Assembly (NCBI RefSeq): GCF_029542085.1
Contig: NZ_CP107036.1
Location: forward strand, 5,270,001-5,334,000
Length of the DNA: 64,000 nt
Origin: Sphingobacterium sp. ML3W
GTDB taxonomy: Bacteria > Bacteroidota > Bacteroidia > Sphingobacteriales > Sphingobacteriaceae
Reading direction: 5' to 3'
Shown: in pieces, positions 1-9,226 of the stretch
How the letters are laid out: the number at the start of each line of letters is the position of its first letter
Position numbering within the stretch: position 1 is the first letter of the stretch
Program-made: the position numbers and the translations under genes
The notes under the pieces: generated by a model
What the model was told of the DNA's origin: nothing
The model's database searches: none
The model's input: only the letters and a program-made list of their open reading frames with translations

Positions 1-1053
1 GAAGATTTAAAGTGGGAGAAAACAGCGCAATTTGATGTTGGGGTGGAATTGGGTTTACTTCAAAATCGCCTAAATTTGGATGTTTCTTATTATCGTCGTA
101 AAACGACCGATCTCCTTCTGGAGACTCCACTGCCAAGAGCGACCGGTTTTAAAACTGTTATGAAAAATATTGGTTCCGTCCAGAATCAAGGTTTGGATAT
201 GATGATTACCGGGACGATTGTCACCAATGAGAATTTTGAATGGAAAGCATCATTGAATGCCAACTATAACAAAAATAAAATATTGAAATTGGGCGAAAAC
301 AATGCGGATATCCTCAAGAATGATTGGGTCGGTGGCGCCAACAGTATTCTTCGTGTAGGCGAAAACTTAAATAGCTTCTATGGCTATAGAAGGTTGGGCG
401 TGTATACGCAGGCCGATGTGGATGCAGGAAATGCGGAATTGAAAGATATAGGACGGGCCAAACGTACCGCTGAAAAAGAAATCATCGGAAAGGGGTTGCC
501 AGATTGGACCGGGAGTTTTATCAATAACTTACGTTATAAGAACTTTGACTTTACATTGGATCTACAATTCGTGAAAGGGGTAGATGTCATGCAACAATTC
601 TTCCATTCAACTTACGATCGTTTTGGCATTACCAATGGCCTGAAGGAAATTTTAACTGATGCGTATAATGGTTCAAATCCGAATACGATGCAGCAAGCAA
701 TCTATTTGACCAATGGAGGGCATGCTGGTCAGGACACGAACGTGGACGATGCTTGGGTCGCGGACGGTTCCTATCTACGGGTAAATTTGATACAATTTGG
801 CTATACGTTTAACGCGGATGTGCTAAAGCGGATAGGCTTATCCAGATTACGGATCTATGCGAATGCGAATAATCCATTTTTGTTCACATCAAAAGATTTT
901 AAAGGTTATGACCCAGAAAGTACTTCTCAATATGACGCAGAATATAATTCCCAATTTACAGCACAGGGGAATGGGAAATTTGGACAAAACATGACATTTT
1001 TCTCCTATCCTAGGGCGAAAACTTTCTCTTTGGGCGTAAATGTCACATTTTAA
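1..1053 (+). CDS. SusC/RagA-type TonB-dependent outer-membrane receptor, C-terminal part
   Basis: The reading frame is open from base 1, so the gene begins upstream; 350 residues of the C-terminal beta-barrel are present. Alternating amphipathic strands, the sequence DDAWVADGSYLRVNLIQFGY near position 745-810, the NANNPFLFT turn and the terminal aromatic strand (LGVNVTF-stop) are typical of the end of SusC-family TonB-linked receptors. Such proteins form the outer-membrane channel for glycan or peptide uptake and pair with a SusD lipoprotein, which follows after 19 bases in the same direction. The plug and any TonB box are outside the window. The substrate cannot be told from this part. Confidence 0.93.
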   Translation, partial: EDLKWEKTAQFDVGVELGLLQNRLNLDVSYYRRKTTDLLLETPLPRATGFKTVMKNIGSVQNQGLDMMITGTIVTNENFEWKASLNANYNKNKILKLGENNADILKNDWVGGANSILRVGENLNSFYGYRRLGVYTQADVDAGNAELKDIGRAKRTAEKEIIGKGLPDWTGSFINNLRYKNFDFTLDLQFVKGVDVMQQFFHSTYDRFGITNGLKEILTDAYNGSNPNTMQQAIYLTNGGHAGQDTNVDDAWVADGSYLRVNLIQFGYTFNADVLKRIGLSRLRIYANANNPFLFTSKDFKGYDPESTSQYDAEYNSQFTAQGNGKFGQNMTFFSYPRAKTFSLGVNVTF

Positions 1054-1072
1054 TGTATAGAATTTAAAAAAG

Positions 1073-2635
1073 ATGAAGACTAAATTATTTATGTTGTTAT
1101 TGGCCGGAATGGCTTTCACAACATCCTGTAATAAATTTTTGGAAGAGAATCCCAGTTCAAACCTGTCATTAATAAGTTATTATGAAAATGAAGGACAGGC
1201 GGAAGCAACAGTCAATGCACTTTACCGTCGCGGTACACCATTACGTTATTCTACAACGGGTTCCTATCTGGGATCTACCGCTTCCATTAATACCATTTTG
1301 ACTGGGTATTTTACAAATAGCTACGAAGGACAGGAGCGGGTTACGCTATTTGCCCGTGAATTAACTCGGCAACAAAATACAAGTGTCATATCCCCAACCA
1401 TGAATACCATTTGGGATGAGGCTTATGAGGCTATCAATATTGCCAATGCTGGTATAAAATATATCCCGCAAATAAGTATGGTCAATGAGACCAAGAAAAA
1501 TACTTTATTGGCTGAGGCGAAATTCTTTAGAGCGTACAACTACTTTTATCTCGTCAAAACATTTGGCGCACTCCCCTTGTATACACTCCCAAATGAGAAA
1601 CTTAGTGATCCGCTTTATCTAGAGCGTACTGATGCTGCGAAAATCTATGAATTGATTGAAGCGGACTTAAAAAGTGCTGTAGAAATATTGCCAGCCAAAA
1701 CATTCGTTGATAATGGTCATCGCATTACAAAATATGCGGCAGCAATGCTATTAGCTGATGTTTATTTGCAGCAAGGTAAATTTGCCGATGCAGCAGCCAA
1801 TGCAAAAATTGTGGTTAATTCACCGCATAAGATGACGGCGAATATCGACTTTAAGGAAAATAGCGCATACAACTTGCTGCGTAAGACTGATGACTTGGAT
1901 GAGGTCATTTATGCGCAAGAATTTAATGATCTGGTTACTAATAGCGGAGCGAGGACTGCCACCGCTTTTAGTTCTACGGCCGTATCTGTTTTTGATACGT
2001 ATTCGATATTTGAGCGTGTTTTCGGCCCTACCAAACAATTTTTGAATGTATATGACAAAAAAGATTTAAGAATCCAACCAAATCAATTCTATCATTGGTC
2101 TTATACTAATCCGATTAACGGTAAAAAATGGACATCAGAGGAGGCCGGGATATGGTATTATGTGGATGAGCAGGCTTTGCTGTCGACAGGAAGAGGTACA
2201 AAAGACTGGAATTTTTATCGTTATCCGGAAGCATTGTTAACTGCTGCTGAAAGTATCGCTAAAACAACTGGAGTAAGTGCCGAAGCTGCGGGATATTTAG
2301 CTAAAGTTAAGGCTCGTGCGAATACCGAGGGAAAAACTGCCGCGCAGTATACATCTGAATTACAGCTATTGTCGGTAGATGACTTTGTGAAAGAATGTTG
2401 GAAAGAGCGGCTACGAGAATTTCCTTTGGAGTACAAAATGTGGGATGATATCGTACGGACAAAGATGTTTCCTGTGATTTCTAAAACGGAAGCTGGTAAA
2501 GTGGATTTTGTCCCTTTAATTGGAGCGAAGAATGCGTCCGGAGCAGTATTCAAAGAGTCTGATTTATTATGGCCGATCTCGCCTGATGAGATACAGCGTA
2601 ACAATAAACTGACCCAGAATCCGGGGTATCAATAG
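1073..2635 (+). CDS. SusD/RagB family surface lipoprotein
   Basis: A 520-aa protein with a lipoprotein signal: basic N-terminus, hydrophobic stretch and lipobox TTSC, so Cys19 should be acylated. The N-terminal CNKFLEENPSS start, the TPR-like helices (AKFFRAYNYFYLVKTFGALPL around residues 153-173; AAAMLLADVYLQQGKFADAA around 222-241) and the C-terminal ECWKERLREFPLE and LLWPISPDEIQRN motifs are characteristic of the SusD family. It acts at the cell surface as the substrate-binding lid of the SusC channel encoded immediately upstream, and the two are almost certainly co-transcribed. A strong hairpin follows the stop codon and probably ends the unit. No glycoside hydrolase accompanies it here, so the ligand is unknown. 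Confidence 0.95.
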   Translation: MKTKLFMLLLAGMAFTTSCNKFLEENPSSNLSLISYYENEGQAEATVNALYRRGTPLRYSTTGSYLGSTASINTILTGYFTNSYEGQERVTLFARELTRQQNTSVISPTMNTIWDEAYEAINIANAGIKYIPQISMVNETKKNTLLAEAKFFRAYNYFYLVKTFGALPLYTLPNEKLSDPLYLERTDAAKIYELIEADLKSAVEILPAKTFVDNGHRITKYAAAMLLADVYLQQGKFADAAANAKIVVNSPHKMTANIDFKENSAYNLLRKTDDLDEVIYAQEFNDLVTNSGARTATAFSSTAVSVFDTYSIFERVFGPTKQFLNVYDKKDLRIQPNQFYHWSYTNPINGKKWTSEEAGIWYYVDEQALLSTGRGTKDWNFYRYPEALLTAAESIAKTTGVSAEAAGYLAKVKARANTEGKTAAQYTSELQLLSVDDFVKECWKERLREFPLEYKMWDDIVRTKMFPVISKTEAGKVDFVPLIGAKNASGAVFKESDLLWPISPDEIQRNNKLTQNPGYQ

Positions 2636-2646
2636 ATCACTTTTTC

Positions 2647-2681
2647 ATAATAATGGCTATCAATTTGATAGCCATTATTAT
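2647..2681. terminator. Hairpin after the SusC/SusD unit, probable intrinsic terminator
   Basis: A perfect 15-bp inverted repeat (2647-2661 with 2667-2681) with a 5-base loop lies 11 bases after the SusD stop. It is A/T-rich at the base with a GGC/GCC core, is preceded by a T run and followed by T/A-rich sequence rather than a clean U tract. Confidence 0.65.
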
Positions 2682-3114
2682 ATTACACTATTTTATATAA
2701 CAGTAGAATACAGCTTCTAATTTAAATGTTAAACTTTTTGGGACATGCTGGGATCACGAAATATACATTGATATACTATGGAAAATATACTGTCATTTTT
2801 GGCTTGATAACCGTTGTTTACTTAAACTGTATTTAATTTTCTTATGTAACATATCGGTTAGGCTTATTAAATAATGTTTACTTAACATAATAGATAGAAT
2901 AAAGTTTTTATTTTTGATGTATCAAGTCTTTGAAAGTTCAATAATTATGAATTCATCATGATTTATTTAAACCGAGTTCATGTATATCATTAAATAATAA
3001 ATTAGGAATGAATCTGATAGCTTCATCACAATTGAAACCGCCGAAGGCAGCATGAACCGAATGAACCGAACTCATGTATACCGATGATACCAACACTTAT
3101 AAAAATTTATACAG
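2682..3114. other. AT-rich intergenic region upstream of the phosphodiesterase gene
   Basis: No convincing gene. It holds two imperfect direct copies of a 17-base element (2970-2986 and 3064-3080, one mismatch: AACCGAGTTCATGTATA versus AACCGAACTCATGTATA) and a tandem 9-base duplication ATGAACCGA at 3052-3069 next to the second copy. These could be regulatory sites for the downstream gene or chance repeats. I see no clear Bacteroidota -33/-7 promoter pair. Confidence 0.4.
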
Positions 3115-4011
3115 ATGAAAATTAAAAATCTATTACTGTCATTCCTTCTGATAGGTCTATCTACCTATGGTGCGATGGCACAAAGCAAAAAAATCAAACA
3201 TGTCGTTTTAGTGGGATTCGATGGTTTCGGTGCTTATGCATTACCTAAAGCCGAAATGCCAAATCTCAAAAAGATGATGCAGGACGGAACTTATAGCACA
3301 CATGTGCGTACGGTTTTGCCTTCTTCGAGCGCGGTGAACTGGGCTTCCATGCTGATGGGGGCCGGGCCTACAACACATGGCTATACGGAATGGGATAGTA
3401 AGACTCCTGAAATTCCGTCAACGGCTAAAACCGAAAATGGCATGTTTCCTTCTTTGTTTAATGCGGTCGCTCAGAAAAATCCTCAAGCCCAATTTGCGGT
3501 GGTACATAGCTGGCCTGGAATAGGATATTTGATAGATAATAAGGTGGTTCAGAAGATCATTAATACCCAGGATGATGATGAAGCGGCATTGAATACAACC
3601 GTAGATATCATCAAAAAGGAGAAACCTACAGTTACTTTTGTGCATTTCGATCAACCTGATGGTGTCGGTCATAATATTGGCCACAATACGCCAGAATACT
3701 ATGCCGAACTAAAAAATGTTGACCGGAGGATCGGAACGTTACAACAAGCGCTTAAGGATGCGGGCATTGCTGACGAAACGATCTTTGTTGTCGCTGCGGA
3801 TCATGGTGGGACGGGTAAAGGTCATGGTGGAAAATCCTTAGCAGAAGTGGAGATTCCTTGGCTGATGACTGGACCGGGTGTGCCAAAGGGAAAAGAGATC
3901 AAAGGAACGGTAATGATTTATGATATTGGTCCGACATTGACCTGGTTGCTTGGAGCCCCACTTGATGTGGCTTGGCGCGGGCAGGCAATTAAGGCTTTTC
4001 AGAAGGATTGA
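3115..4011 (+). CDS. Secreted alkaline-phosphatase-superfamily phosphodiesterase/nucleotide pyrophosphatase
   Basis: A 298-aa protein with a signal peptide (MKIKNLLL... cleavage probably after MAQ, residue 23), so periplasmic or exported. Metal-site and nucleophile motifs of the type I phosphodiesterase/nucleotide pyrophosphatase (ENPP-like) family are visible: VGFDGFG with Asp36, LPSSSAVNW with Ser72 at the nucleophile position and Asn75, HFDQPDGVGH with Asp and His metal ligands around residue 180, and AADHGGTGKGHGG near residue 238. Serine in place of the usual threonine nucleophile is seen in some members. It would hydrolyse phosphate mono- or diesters. It stands alone in its transcription unit, separated from SusD by a terminator and convergent with the next gene. 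The exact substrate is not determinable. Confidence 0.88.
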   Translation: MKIKNLLLSFLLIGLSTYGAMAQSKKIKHVVLVGFDGFGAYALPKAEMPNLKKMMQDGTYSTHVRTVLPSSSAVNWASMLMGAGPTTHGYTEWDSKTPEIPSTAKTENGMFPSLFNAVAQKNPQAQFAVVHSWPGIGYLIDNKVVQKIINTQDDDEAALNTTVDIIKKEKPTVTFVHFDQPDGVGHNIGHNTPEYYAELKNVDRRIGTLQQALKDAGIADETIFVVAADHGGTGKGHGGKSLAEVEIPWLMTGPGVPKGKEIKGTVMIYDIGPTLTWLLGAPLDVAWRGQAIKAFQKD

Positions 4012-4017
4012 ACAGCT

Positions 4018-4035
4018 AGAGGATAAAAATCCTCT
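4018..4035. terminator. Weak hairpin between convergent genes
   Basis: A 6-bp stem (AGAGGA 4018-4023 with TCCTCT 4030-4035) with a 6-base loop lies 6 bases after the phosphodiesterase stop, in the roughly 107-base gap before the convergent beta-barrel gene ends. No T run follows directly, so terminator function is uncertain. Confidence 0.35.
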
Positions 4036-4118
4036 TGTGACAATTAAGGTTTTTAGGGATATTTTAAGTGTTTTTGAAAAATTTTTAGGAGAGTTTTTTA
4101 ACTTGAATCAACAATTAT

Positions 4119-6575
4119 TTATCTCTTTAATCTATCTCCTTCAGATTCTATTCCTGATTGATTTGAATTCTTTTTATTGCTTTTACCATTGTTAAATCGA
4201 TAGCGTGCACTTAACCAAATTATTCGAGTTTCATATTTTTCATTTCCCTTAAACTGCATATTATAATCGGTTTTCACAACAGTCTTTTGGCCGTCAAATA
4301 AATCATCAATAGCGAGCTCTAATCGCAATTTGTTTTCGAAAAAGCTCTTGCGAATAGCTAAATTTGTGACAGCCTGCGGACTGACTCTATAAATGCCATA
4401 TTGGAGCGCGGTTCTATAACGGAAAGAGCTTTCTATTTCTATCGCATATTTAATTTGAACAGTGTTGTAAATGGTACCTGAAAAGGATGTCATCTGATAA
4501 TCTATATTGTCAAAAGAATTTTGATAATTGTACTTTGAGTTAAAAATTTGTAAGTTAGCACTGGTCGACCAGTTTTTTATTGGTTTGATTGTTCCGGAAA
4601 GATTTACTCCGAGGTTTTTCTGTCGACCTAGGTTTTCCTTAATTGCAATTGTTCTAACACCGTCATCAGCTAATCTTATCATATTAATCATTGGATTTCT
4701 GGTTGAGCTATAGTTTACTGATAGATTAAATCTATGAAATATGGTATTCGTTAGGCTAAGAGATTGAGTATATTGCGGATTTAGGTAAGGGTTACCTTTC
4801 GCATAGTTGTATTCATCGATAAATATGAGGTAAGGATTTAAATCGTCATAACTCGGACGGTCTATTCTTCGACTATAAGTAAGAGACAAATTATAGTTTT
4901 CTTTTATTTTTTGTGAGATTGAAACACTAGGGAATAAGTCTGTGTAATTGAAATTTTCAAGTTTGTTTACATCCTTAAAAGAACGTGAGACCATTGTATT
5001 TTCGACTCGAACTCCAGCTTTAAATTCTGTTTTCGAAAATTGTTTGGAAAAAGAGAAATATCCAGCATTTATGTTTTCTTTATATATGTATTTTCCTGTG
5101 GCTTCCGGATCATCCAACCAAATATTGGAATCTGATGTTTTATTCGATAACAGTAAGTTATTTTCGGTTGTTACTACGCTAGACTTTAACCCAAATTCGA
5201 GTTTTGTCTTCTTATCGAATGGATGTGTATAATCAATTTTTCCTGCTTTTATGGTTATTTTGGAATTCCCGCTATTATTAACTTCTCTATAGCTTGTCTT
5301 TTTAGTCGTAGAGAAGTCATTTCTGCGTATTTCATTGTTTCTGCCATAATAGGCTGAATAATCAAGACCTATGGCTAATTGACGTCCGATGGAATCAAAT
5401 TTTCCAAAGTAGTTCAAATTTATTATATTATTTTTGTAATGATCTTTAAGTTCACCTAATATATCTATACTTTCTCTTTCGCCTGGAATCTGAATTCTTT
5501 GTGTATTTCCAAAAGTCATCTGCTTCGATTGGTTAAGATAGCCTTGAGCGATTATGCCGATTGACTGTAGTTTCGAAATATGATAATCAAATCCAAACTT
5601 ATAATTATTTCCAGTTCTTCTTTTTTTTAAAGTTGATGATTGATCGAAATTATTAACAGTGTCTTTAATATATGATTTTCGTTGTGAGTTGATCTTGGTA
5701 ATGCTTTGGTTTTTAAAATAGTTATAATCTACATGTACTGATATTTTTTTTTCTGAATAATCTAGATTAAAGCCTGCATCATATTTACCTGCTAAACCAT
5801 GCCCCCATCCGCCATTTAATTCAAGTAATAATCCTCTGTCTTTTTGTTTTTTTGTTTTTATATTAATTATTCCAGCGGTGCCAGTAGCATCATAACGTGA
5901 GGAAGGATCTGAAATCAAGTCAATTGATTCAATTTGATTGCTGGACATACTTTTCAACATATTCATCAAAGCTGTTGAGCTCATATAGGTTGGTTTATCA
6001 TCTATTGTCACTAACGCCCCTGTCCTTCCATTTAAAGAAAATTGTTCGGTAATAGGATTTATGTCTATCCCAGGTGCCTTTTTCAATATATCAACTGCTG
6101 TATTTCCTGCTAAAGTTAAACCCGATCCAATATTTATTGTTATCCTATCTTCTTTTCTTTCGATCATAGGCTTATTTCTGTTAACTGTAACTTCGCTAAG
6201 AAGATTATCTGATTCTTCTAATCTTATATTTTCTAATTTTTTTTCATAAAAATCATTACTGTCAATATGAAATTTTATAATTTTTGTTTTGAATCCTATC
6301 AGCTGAATACTAGCAGAATAATACCCCATTGGTAGTTGTTTGATGATATATTTTCCTGAAGAATCGCTTATAGCCATTTTTTTTATTTCATATTTATCAT
6401 AGGTTTTAACCTTTACATTTACTCCCGTCAAGCTCTTGCCCTTAGTATTTTCAATATAACCAGTTACATCTGTTTGGGCTTTTATATCTGAATATGAATA
6501 ACAGCAAAGTATGAAGACCGTTATTTTTAAAATAGTATTTATTCGAAAGTTTCGGGGATTAGATTTAGATGTCAT
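4119..6575 (-). CDS. Outer-membrane beta-barrel protein with CarboxypepD_reg-like and TonB plug domains
   Basis: An 818-aa protein with a signal peptide ending near KAQ (residue 34). Residues about 36-125 form a carboxypeptidase-regulatory-like Ig fold (TDVTGYIENTKGKSLTGVNV). A plug follows at about 130-250, with LKKAPGIDINP, VTIDDKPTYMSS and DPSSRYDATGTAGIINIKTK. The rest is a barrel ending near ARYRFNNG, followed by an unusual Ser/Asn/Lys-rich tail of about 25 residues. This matches the outer membrane beta-barrel family (OMP_b-brl_3-like) of Bacteroidota rather than SusC. It would sit in the outer membrane, perhaps as a TonB-linked transporter. It is divergent from the NRPS operon across about 0.6 kb; a role in handling its product is possible but unproven. 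Confidence 0.85.
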   Translation of the reverse strand: MTSKSNPRNFRINTILKITVFILCCYSYSDIKAQTDVTGYIENTKGKSLTGVNVKVKTYDKYEIKKMAISDSSGKYIIKQLPMGYYSASIQLIGFKTKIIKFHIDSNDFYEKKLENIRLEESDNLLSEVTVNRNKPMIERKEDRITINIGSGLTLAGNTAVDILKKAPGIDINPITEQFSLNGRTGALVTIDDKPTYMSSTALMNMLKSMSSNQIESIDLISDPSSRYDATGTAGIINIKTKKQKDRGLLLELNGGWGHGLAGKYDAGFNLDYSEKKISVHVDYNYFKNQSITKINSQRKSYIKDTVNNFDQSSTLKKRRTGNNYKFGFDYHISKLQSIGIIAQGYLNQSKQMTFGNTQRIQIPGERESIDILGELKDHYKNNIINLNYFGKFDSIGRQLAIGLDYSAYYGRNNEIRRNDFSTTKKTSYREVNNSGNSKITIKAGKIDYTHPFDKKTKLEFGLKSSVVTTENNLLLSNKTSDSNIWLDDPEATGKYIYKENINAGYFSFSKQFSKTEFKAGVRVENTMVSRSFKDVNKLENFNYTDLFPSVSISQKIKENYNLSLTYSRRIDRPSYDDLNPYLIFIDEYNYAKGNPYLNPQYTQSLSLTNTIFHRFNLSVNYSSTRNPMINMIRLADDGVRTIAIKENLGRQKNLGVNLSGTIKPIKNWSTSANLQIFNSKYNYQNSFDNIDYQMTSFSGTIYNTVQIKYAIEIESSFRYRTALQYGIYRVSPQAVTNLAIRKSFFENKLRLELAIDDLFDGQKTVVKTDYNMQFKGNEKYETRIIWLSARYRFNNGKSNKKNSNQSGIESEGDRLKR

Positions 6576-7186
6576 TTGGTTTTAAATTAGCTTTTTGGCT
6601 TATTTTTTAATGTTTCTTAAAAATATAGTTTTATAAAACTAAGGTAGTAAATTATATTTGAAAGATGTAATGAAATCTAAATGTAATTTGTGATTAATGT
6701 GTAATTATTTTCTGTATTGGAAATTTAGTGATTAATTTGTTATTGTTGTATAGGTTTGGCTCTAATTGTTTTTTTTTGCGTCTAAAAATTTGGAGAATAT
6801 TTAACATAAAATTCTTGATTTGATATTTATTGTTTGGTATATTTGGTTATTCTCTGAGGAATTAAATGTTCGTGAAAAGAGGGGTGAAGTGATTTTTTTA
6901 TTTGTCCTATGTTAGTAGGCGTTTTATCCAATTATAAATCATGTTTAAGTTTTTTTTAATTTCCTGTTCTTTGTGTTGTGATTTAAATGTGTTAAAAGAT
7001 TTAATAAGGTAGATTTTTTTGTATGTTGTTTTTAGTTAATTTATAGGTACGGTATTTTAATATATCTATTTATTTAATATAATTAATAAATTTAAATTAC
7101 TAATACGGCAAGTGTATGTTTAGGTTGTCTCCTTTTGATTTTGTTTGTTCTTCAATTTGTTGAATTTTAATCCTATTTATGTTATA
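6576..7186. other. AT-rich divergent intergenic region upstream of the NRPS operon
   Basis: About 0.6 kb of T/A-rich DNA with no supportable gene lies between the divergent beta-barrel gene and the FAAL start. It must hold the promoters for both. Several TAnnTTTG-like (-7 type) words occur on the plus strand, at 6653-6660, 6751-6758 and 6838-6845. I found no riboswitch or tRNA-like fold. The leader of the NRPS message is probably long. Confidence 0.5.
6814..6845 (+). promoter_or_regulatory. Candidate Bacteroidota-type promoter for the NRPS operon
   Basis: CTTG (6814-6817, one mismatch to the -33 TTTG) lies 20 bases before TATATTTG (6838-6845), which fits the -7 consensus TAnnTTTG of Bacteroidota sigma-ABfr. 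Such words are easy to find in AT-rich DNA, so this is only the best-spaced candidate I noticed. Confidence 0.25.
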
Positions 7187-9226
7187 ATGAGTAATACTGA
7201 AAGTATAATCCAACGACTCTATTCTTCTGTAAGGAAAAGTCCTTATAAGACATCTTTTATTAAGTTAAATTCTCTAAATGATGTTGAAGAAAAAATTTCT
7301 TATGAAGACCTCTTAAAGAATGTAGAGATATTAAGTAAGTATATTAATTGTAAAGGTGTTAAGCGAGGGGATAGGTTGGGACTAATGTATACGGATTATT
7401 TTGAATTTATTATAGCATTTCTCGCTTGTCAATACTGTGGCGGTACTGCAGTTCCAATCTATGTAGCTAAATCTGCTAAGAAAAATGAACACATCATCAA
7501 TTTATTGAGTAATGCGAAGTTGACTTTTATCCTAAGTACTTCAGAAATTGCGAGTCAATTGATAGATGTTTGTCAGGAGCTTGTTGAAATGAGCGAAAGA
7601 GTTATTTGTACGGATAATATTGATGTAAAATCGGTTTTCTTTAGTTCTAGTTTAATTGAATCTGCCTTAGTTCCAGATGAGCATCCTGTATTTATTCAAT
7701 ATACTTCAGGTTCTACGGGAGACCCTAAAGGTGTTATAATAAGCAATGAAAATTTGATGCATAATTTGAGAAATATTAGTGAAACTTTTTTTGTGAATGA
7801 TGAATCAATTATTTTTTCGTGGTTACCATTCTATCATGATATGGGGCTTGTAGGAGTTATACTTGAATCTATTTATGCTGGCAGTACATGTATTCTATTG
7901 GACCCTGTTCATTTTTTGCAAACCCCCAGTCGATGGCTTTTGGGGATTTCTAAATTTAAAGCTACACATAGTGGTGGGCCTAATTTTGCTTATGATATGT
8001 GTTTAGAGATTGAGCAAGAAAGCATTGGAATGTCGAATTTAGATCTTTCGAGTTGGAAAGTTGCTTTTATTGGGGCTGATTTCGTCAATTCATCTACTAT
8101 ACGAAGGTTCTCAAGGAAGTTTGAAACTTTTGGTTTTAATAAGAATTCCATTTTTCCTTGTTATGGACTTGCGGAAGCAACGTTATTGGTTTCTGGAATG
8201 AAGTCATTGAAATGTTCTCCGACTATTCTGTTTGAACATAATAATAAGCGTGATGCCTATGCTAACAATATGAGCCAAGGTGAGGTTGTTAGTTTAGGGC
8301 GCTGTCATAAAGATCTTGATATTAAAATTATTTCATTAGATCGAGATCAAGTATGCGGTGATTCTGAAGAAGGTGAAATTTGTGTTTATGGCCCCAATAT
8401 ATTTTCAGGCTATTTTGGGTTAGATAATAATAGTAAAATGTTTCTAAATATTGATGGTCTTAAATATTTTAAAACTGGAGACTTAGGATTCGTTTTACAG
8501 AAAGAATTATATTTTTTAGGGAGAATTAAAGATGTGGTTGTCATAAGAGGTAGGAACTTTTTTCCAGTCGATTTTGAAACAAAGTTAACTGATAAGTATG
8601 ATTTCATTTTTAAGGGAGGGTTTTTAATGTTTAAAGAGACCGATTTGTGTGATGATTTTATTTTACTTATCGAAATTAAAAGGACAAAGATTAATGTAGT
8701 TGTAAGTGAGAGGTGGATAGATGATTTGAGTCGTTATATCGGCATAGCTTTCGATGTTCAACCTCTAAAAATATTGTTTCTATCACCTCGATCATTACCC
8801 AGGACATCCAGCGGAAAAATTAATCGGAAAATTTCTAAGCATTCATATTTTACCGGCTCGTTAAAAGTAATAGATGTCTATGAGCGGCAATCCTATGATG
8901 GTTTTGTAATTGATTATGATTTGATTTTGAGGATTAAGAACCAGTGCAAATACGAGGATATTAAACTGTATATTTTCACCCTTCTTAATAAAATTACTGG
9001 GATAATTTTTGATGAAATAGATGAGGACAATGATTCCTTTCGAACCTTGGGTGTCGATTCATTAAGGTTTACTGAGGTTATTAATTATATAAATAAAGAA
9101 TTTGAAATACATTTAAGGTTAGATTTGGTTAGAAAAAACTCATCAATCGGAGATTTTTTAATATATATGGAAAATTTGATATGGGTTAGGTATGGTTTTG
9201 TTTCAAATAATGAAATTATTTTATGA
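7187..9226 (+). CDS. Fatty-acyl-AMP ligase fused to an acyl carrier protein (lipopeptide starter)
   Basis: The ATG at 7187 is preferred over an in-frame TTG at 7145, because MSNTESIIQRL aligns with usual FAAL N-termini; this gives 679 aa. The AMP-binding motif YTSGSTGDPKG begins near residue 172, SWLPFYHDMGLVG near 212 is FAAL-like, and PCYGLAEATLLVSG is the A5-type motif. A short linker leads to a C-terminal carrier domain with LGVDSL, Ser625 being the phosphopantetheine site. The enzyme should activate a fatty acid as acyl-AMP and load it on its own carrier for the first condensation domain. It overlaps the next gene by 4 bases (ATGA), so coupled translation is likely. Its composition is AT-rich, unlike the repeated NRPS scaffold. 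Chain length and hydroxylation of the lipid cannot be predicted. Confidence 0.92.
   Translation: MSNTESIIQRLYSSVRKSPYKTSFIKLNSLNDVEEKISYEDLLKNVEILSKYINCKGVKRGDRLGLMYTDYFEFIIAFLACQYCGGTAVPIYVAKSAKKNEHIINLLSNAKLTFILSTSEIASQLIDVCQELVEMSERVICTDNIDVKSVFFSSSLIESALVPDEHPVFIQYTSGSTGDPKGVIISNENLMHNLRNISETFFVNDESIIFSWLPFYHDMGLVGVILESIYAGSTCILLDPVHFLQTPSRWLLGISKFKATHSGGPNFAYDMCLEIEQESIGMSNLDLSSWKVAFIGADFVNSSTIRRFSRKFETFGFNKNSIFPCYGLAEATLLVSGMKSLKCSPTILFEHNNKRDAYANNMSQGEVVSLGRCHKDLDIKIISLDRDQVCGDSEEGEICVYGPNIFSGYFGLDNNSKMFLNIDGLKYFKTGDLGFVLQKELYFLGRIKDVVVIRGRNFFPVDFETKLTDKYDFIFKGGFLMFKETDLCDDFILLIEIKRTKINVVVSERWIDDLSRYIGIAFDVQPLKILFLSPRSLPRTSSGKINRKISKHSYFTGSLKVIDVYERQSYDGFVIDYDLILRIKNQCKYEDIKLYIFTLLNKITGIIFDEIDEDNDSFRTLGVDSLRFTEVINYINKEFEIHLRLDLVRKNSSIGDFLIYMENLIWVRYGFVSNNEIIL

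Noticed and set aside
2221..2604. 127-codon antisense frame within the SusD gene
   Set aside because: Fully inside a well-supported SusD coding sequence and without recognisable features.
3950..4195. 81-codon plus-strand frame overlapping the ends of the phosphodiesterase and beta-barrel genes
   Set aside because: Overlaps two supported genes in another frame and strand; the hydrophobic end arises from T-rich sequence.
7145..7186. Upstream TTG start extending the FAAL by 14 residues
   Set aside because: The extension is hydrophobic and not like FAAL N-termini, and the ATG at 7187 is a better start.
6576..7186. Riboswitch or small RNA in the operon leader
   Set aside because: The region is AT-rich with T runs but I found no stable long helix or known motif.
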